From CAYRGG01 sp964423745 (lineage in GTDB: Bacteria; Pseudomonadota; Gammaproteobacteria; Competibacterales; Competibacteraceae), in NCBI GenBank assembly GCA_964423745.1, contig CAYRGG010000028.1:1-47628 (forward strand): a stretch of DNA of 47,628 nt, read 5' to 3'. Below are positions 44,259 through 47,628 of the stretch, piece by piece. Position numbers and translations under genes: made by a program. A model generated the notes under the pieces. That model saw only the letters and a list, made by a program, of their open reading frames with translations. It made no database searches and was not told the origin of the DNA. The stretch's first letter is position 1. Every line of letters begins with the position of its first letter.

Positions 44259-46847
44259 ATGAATCAAATTCAAAATCAAGATGTATTTGAGAAAATCTTT
44301 AAAGAACATCTAAAGATAGAAACTTACTCAAAATCTATTGAGAGTTTATTTGGACCTCGCTTGTTGAACAAAATTAATTACAAACCTTATTACCAAAGAA
44401 ACTATGTATGGGATAAGAATAAGGCTACATATTTTTTAGAGAGTATACTTCTTGGGACTGAAGTTCCCCCGTTAATATTTTTTGACAACAATACAGATAT
44501 AGAAATCATCGATGGCAGGCAGCGATTTGAGACGATAATTAGGTTTATGAAAAATGAATTTTCTTTAACATCAAAAGGTCTTTACACTCTCAAACAGCTT
44601 GGTAAGTCAACGTATGATGATTTAGCTAAATTGAACGGAAATATTGTTGAAAGCTTTTTAGACGCAAAAATAAGGATTATAGAATTTAAGCTAGTAAATG
44701 AGCCACCTCTAGATAAATATTTAGAGGACAAAATCAAAAAAGAAATTTTTTCTAGATACAATACAGGTATTTCTCCTCTTAAAAAATCAGAAATTGATAA
44801 TGCTGTTTATGATGATGATACTTTGTCTAATCTTTTCAAGAACTACTTAAACTCTGATAAGGGATTTAAATATAGTATTTACTCAACGTTTTTCAAAGTT
44901 AAAGAAAGTCAAAAAGACGATCCTCCTGTTGAAATGATTATGTCTTTTATACGGAGATTCTTGGTGTTGTACCAGTTTCCAATCACCTATTTTGCTAGAG
45001 GTACTGGAAGAACTGAGATACTGTCAAAACTATATGAGTATTTTTCTGATTCTGTTGAAGATGAAAATAGCGTTATCGCCGAGTTTGTAAAAAAAGTAAA
45101 ATTTGTCGAGCAAATTAAAATCCGAAGTATTAAGAATGGTTTTTCGATAAATAGGCTTGCTCTTGAAACATTCCTTTGGATTCTTGGGGTTGCTCAACTT
45201 GAAGAAATTAATATTGATTACTTGGATGAACAATTACATTATGAAATTGCATCTTTCATAAATGAAAATATTGAAAGTTATACAGAACAAGATCATGCAT
45301 TCCAAAAACAAATTATTACACGATATTCAAAATCCGCTGATTTCATAACTAAAAAATACAATGTTGATTTATCTCTCTATGTTAATGCAAATGAGGAGGG
45401 TAGGGATAGGATCAAACAAATTAGAGAGGAAAAGGAAGACACTGTAACCAAACTCACTGAACTAGAGACTTTGAGGTTAAATAAACCAGAGCCTTCAAGA
45501 ATATCGATAGATGACATACACCGTATAATGCAAAGAAGGCGTTTTTTGGTTAGACCCTCATATCAGCGTAAAGAAGTAATCAATCCTACAAAAGCATCTT
45601 CAATAATTGAAAGCATACTGCTTGGAATTACCTTGCCTGCAATCTTTGTTTTTAAAAGAACTGATGGAATTAGTGAGGTAATAGATGGGCAACAAAGAAT
45701 TCTTACTTTACTAGGATTTATTGGTGCTGGTTATGTTGATGAACGAGGTAATACAGCATTTTCAAAAAACCACAAATTTTCATTAAGGAGTCTAAAGATA
45801 TTAAAGGAACTAGATAAATTCGGATTTGATGAATTAAGTGATGAACAACGAGATCGAATCTTAGATTTTCAACTATATATTGTTGAAATTGATGAGAAAC
45901 AAAGCCCGAATTTTGATCCAATTGATTTATTCATTCGACTAAATGATAAGCCATATCCAATCAGAATCAACTCTTTCGAAATGTGGAATTCATGGGTAAA
46001 TGTTGATATTGTTCAAAAAATAAAAGATATCACATTCAACAACAAAAGCTGGTTTTATGTAAGAAGGATTAAAAAGCCAACTGACCGTGATAGGATGGAA
46101 AACGAAGAGTTGCTTACAGCGATTGCCTATTTAGAATACCACACTCAAATTGAAGATAAGACAAAACGTTTAGATATTTATCAGAAAACAGATCGAATCA
46201 ACGCAAGAATAAGTGACAAAGCAAACATTAGCTCAATCCTTTCGCTTGCGAGTAAAGACGAAGAAGTTAAAACAAAATTTGAGAACTGTATAAAGCTTGT
46301 TTCATCTTTTATAAAAAAAGTTAAACATGTTTTATTGGACCAAGATGTTTTAAATGAAGAAATAGATAACTTCCTTGAAAAGGAATTAGATGTCGTATTT
46401 AAAGGAGGTAAAACCGAAGACTATACACGAAGAACAATGCAAGATTTTTATCTGTTGTGGGTAATGATCGCGGAAATTAACTTTGAGATGATAAAAGAAT
46501 ATAGAAAGGAAATAAAAGAAAATATTACTAAGATATATTTCTCCGCAAAGAATATCCCAGAGGAGTTATGGTACGAAAACAAAGGTTATAATTATATTGT
46601 AAATGAAATTGTTGACCTAAGAGACAAATATAAAACAGACAATAGAGGGTTGAAATTAACACAAGAGGAAAAACAAAAAATTATTAAAGAACAAGGGAAT
46701 ATTAGTCCAATTTCTGGTACACAAATATATTTTGGCGACGATATTGAGGTCGACCATATTAATCCTATTTCAAAAGGAGGAAAAGATCATATTTCAAACC
46801 TCCAAATTGTTCATAAAGATGAAAATCGATCAAAAGGTTCAAAGTAG
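44259..46847 (+). CDS. Two-DUF262-domain protein with C-terminal HNH nuclease (probable defence effector)
   Basis: 862 residues from ATG 44259 (AAGGA seven bases upstream; an earlier ATG at 44235 has no site). The first DUF262 (ParB/sulfiredoxin-like) domain has YYQRNYVWDKNKA (about 44-56) and IIDGRQRFETI (about 83-93). The second repeats the pattern: SYQRKEV (about 434-440) and VIDGQQRILTLLGF (about 474-487). The C-terminus is an HNH-type nuclease: EVDHINPISKGG (about 830-841) and NLQIVHKDENRSKG. The Cys pairs of zinc HNH domains are replaced by Ser (SPISG). DUF262 proteins such as GmrSD and SspE restrict phage DNA using NTP. Very AT-rich, next to a toxin-antitoxin pair and an IS. Confidence 0.75.
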   Translation: MNQIQNQDVFEKIFKEHLKIETYSKSIESLFGPRLLNKINYKPYYQRNYVWDKNKATYFLESILLGTEVPPLIFFDNNTDIEIIDGRQRFETIIRFMKNEFSLTSKGLYTLKQLGKSTYDDLAKLNGNIVESFLDAKIRIIEFKLVNEPPLDKYLEDKIKKEIFSRYNTGISPLKKSEIDNAVYDDDTLSNLFKNYLNSDKGFKYSIYSTFFKVKESQKDDPPVEMIMSFIRRFLVLYQFPITYFARGTGRTEILSKLYEYFSDSVEDENSVIAEFVKKVKFVEQIKIRSIKNGFSINRLALETFLWILGVAQLEEINIDYLDEQLHYEIASFINENIESYTEQDHAFQKQIITRYSKSADFITKKYNVDLSLYVNANEEGRDRIKQIREEKEDTVTKLTELETLRLNKPEPSRISIDDIHRIMQRRRFLVRPSYQRKEVINPTKASSIIESILLGITLPAIFVFKRTDGISEVIDGQQRILTLLGFIGAGYVDERGNTAFSKNHKFSLRSLKILKELDKFGFDELSDEQRDRILDFQLYIVEIDEKQSPNFDPIDLFIRLNDKPYPIRINSFEMWNSWVNVDIVQKIKDITFNNKSWFYVRRIKKPTDRDRMENEELLTAIAYLEYHTQIEDKTKRLDIYQKTDRINARISDKANISSILSLASKDEEVKTKFENCIKLVSSFIKKVKHVLLDQDVLNEEIDNFLEKELDVVFKGGKTEDYTRRTMQDFYLLWVMIAEINFEMIKEYRKEIKENITKIYFSAKNIPEELWYENKGYNYIVNEIVDLRDKYKTDNRGLKLTQEEKQKIIKEQGNISPISGTQIYFGDDIEVDHINPISKGGKDHISNLQIVHKDENRSKGSK

Positions 46848-46869
46848 TAAATCTATAGAATTTATTTAC

Positions 46870-47628
46870 CTTTTAGGAGTTACGCAGTTGATATTAGTTG
46901 ATACCTTGGACAGGCTAGATAAGCCCGCACGGCATGGCGGATAATAGTGTGCTTGGCTTCAAACCAACTGAGGCCACGGTGATAGCAATGCGACTCCAAG
47001 CGCAAGAACGCCCGCAGCGCCAAGCCGATATGGTTACGCTGCGCCCGAGCGGCGCGCACCTGAGCACGCTCGACGCCGCAGAACTGCTTGAGGCCACGAT
47101 GATAGTGCTCGATCGTCCACGCGTAACCGGCAAAGCGGGTGCGCGTCAACGGCCTCATCGACAGGTCATTGGTTGCCCAGTATTCACTGTCGCCGTTTGG
47201 GGCGACGATCGTAAACAGACGCACCAGGCCATAACCTTTCAAATGCACGAGACAGCCTTCGGTTGGGGTACTAACCTCGGCGACAGCACGCAACCCCTGG
47301 CGCTCGGGGTTAACCAACCGATTGGCCTTCAGCCGTGTCAGCCACACCCAGTTGAAATCATTGACCAACTTCAGGTTCTCAAGACGACTGTACCAGCTGT
47401 CAAACACCACACACTCCGGTGCAAAACCCCGCTCGCGGGCGGTGGTAAGCATCGCCTGAAAGTGATCGTTCTTCGTCAGCCCATCACCGGCTTTGTCATA
47501 CACCCGGTAGTCTACCGGCACATGACGGTCCCCATCGCTCCACAGCAGCGTGATCAGATTGATCCCTTCCACTACCGCATGGTGCTTACCCGACCAGTGG
47601 CGCGTGACCAAGTTGATTTTCTTAGCAT
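46870..47628 (-). mobile_element. Insertion sequence, left part (continues beyond window)
   Basis: The transposase gene occupies nearly all of this stretch. The element end is probably near 46870-46885, about 25 bp after the DUF262 stop, where the sequence GGAGTTACGCAGTTG begins; the terminal repeat cannot be confirmed without the other end. GC content jumps relative to the AT-rich defence gene, showing a recent junction. Confidence 0.6.
46880..47628 (-). CDS. DDE transposase (IS701/IS4-like), 5' end outside the window
   Basis: The frame stays open to the right edge, so at least 249 codons are present and the start is missing. The second catalytic Asp is probably in VVFDSWYSRLENLK. The Glu is in WTIEHYHRGLKQFCGVERAQ, followed by VRAARAQRNHIGLALRAFLR, an arrangement seen in IS701/IS4-like transposases. 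VEGINLITLLWSDGDRHVPV carries a preceding beta-strand region. The listed TTG at 47611 is internal. No disruption seen in this portion. Confidence 0.75.
   Translation of the reverse strand, partial: AKKINLVTRHWSGKHHAVVEGINLITLLWSDGDRHVPVDYRVYDKAGDGLTKNDHFQAMLTTARERGFAPECVVFDSWYSRLENLKLVNDFNWVWLTRLKANRLVNPERQGLRAVAEVSTPTEGCLVHLKGYGLVRLFTIVAPNGDSEYWATNDLSMRPLTRTRFAGYAWTIEHYHRGLKQFCGVERAQVRAARAQRNHIGLALRAFLRLESHCYHRGLSWFEAKHTIIRHAVRAYLACPRYQLISTA

Noticed and set aside
1..47628. tRNA, rRNA or CRISPR array
   Set aside because: No cloverleaf-like sequence, rRNA segment or regularly spaced short direct repeats were noticed on reading; a tRNAscan or CRISPR search could still find something small.

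Overview
The window looks like chromosome from a gammaproteobacterium, probably free-living and aquatic. The evidence is the rpmH-rnpA-yidD-yidC-mnmE block, LPS heptose epimerase HldD, a Bfr/Bfd iron-storage pair, a MaeB-type malic enzyme fused to a phosphotransacetylase domain, a TAXI-type periplasmic binding protein, the D-glutamate pair DgcN/DgcA, and a GlyGly-CTERM/rhombosortase pair. Genus cannot be fixed from sequence reading alone. Housekeeping genes look moderately GC-rich; several islands are visibly AT-richer (about 5.4-13.2 kb and 43.4-46.9 kb).

Layout. 1-1371: the 5' end of a leftward gene (possibly ilvD) and an orphan ProV-like ATPase with CBS domains. 1642-5340: a surface-protein cassette, with a VIT/vWA protein carrying a GlyGly-CTERM tail, its translationally coupled rhombosortase, and a divergent TetR regulator; four near-identical palindromes lie between them. 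5415-11408: an AT-rich signalling island of two multidomain hybrid histidine kinases, a stand-alone receiver and a membrane protein, all co-oriented. Three of its four genes are interrupted (in-frame TAG, a -1 frameshift at an A7 run, in-frame TGA). The kinase with N-terminal S1-like domains is an architecture I do not recognise as a described system. 11488-13119: toxin-antitoxin debris (a chimeric PIN remnant with a small antitoxin ORF) and an apparently intact PIN toxin-antitoxin pair.

13272-26538: mostly ordinary genes: a basic-tailed HTH protein, D-cysteine desulfhydrase/ACC deaminase family, membrane-anchored TAXI protein, TatD nuclease, TcdA, nitronate monooxygenase-like flavoprotein, a PAS-GGDEF cyclase, an acyl-CoA dehydrogenase, a penicillin-acylase-family hydrolase and a DUF1439 protein. 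26525-28039: small hypothetical genes and a putative lipoprotein. 28190-31440: dgcA/dgcN and a CHAD protein, with copies of one inverted-repeat element abutting the stop codons of two leftward genes. 31582-35357: maeB, hisI and gloB, with two copies of a 130-bp palindromic element. 35754-39539: rpmH, rnpA, yidD, yidC, mnmE. 39680-40592: bfr and bfd with a Fur-like site. 40753-43408: GT-C-type membrane glycosyltransferase-like protein and hldD.

43488-47628: a defence-type accessory region with a PIN/RHH toxin-antitoxin pair, a single-chain protein carrying two DUF262 nuclease/NTPase-like domains and an HNH domain (a probable restriction-type anti-phage effector), then an insertion-sequence transposase running off the right edge. 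The strongest leads for undescribed biology are the S1-receiver-kinase island (5.4-11.4 kb), the double DUF262-HNH protein, and the TetR-controlled rhombosortase cassette.
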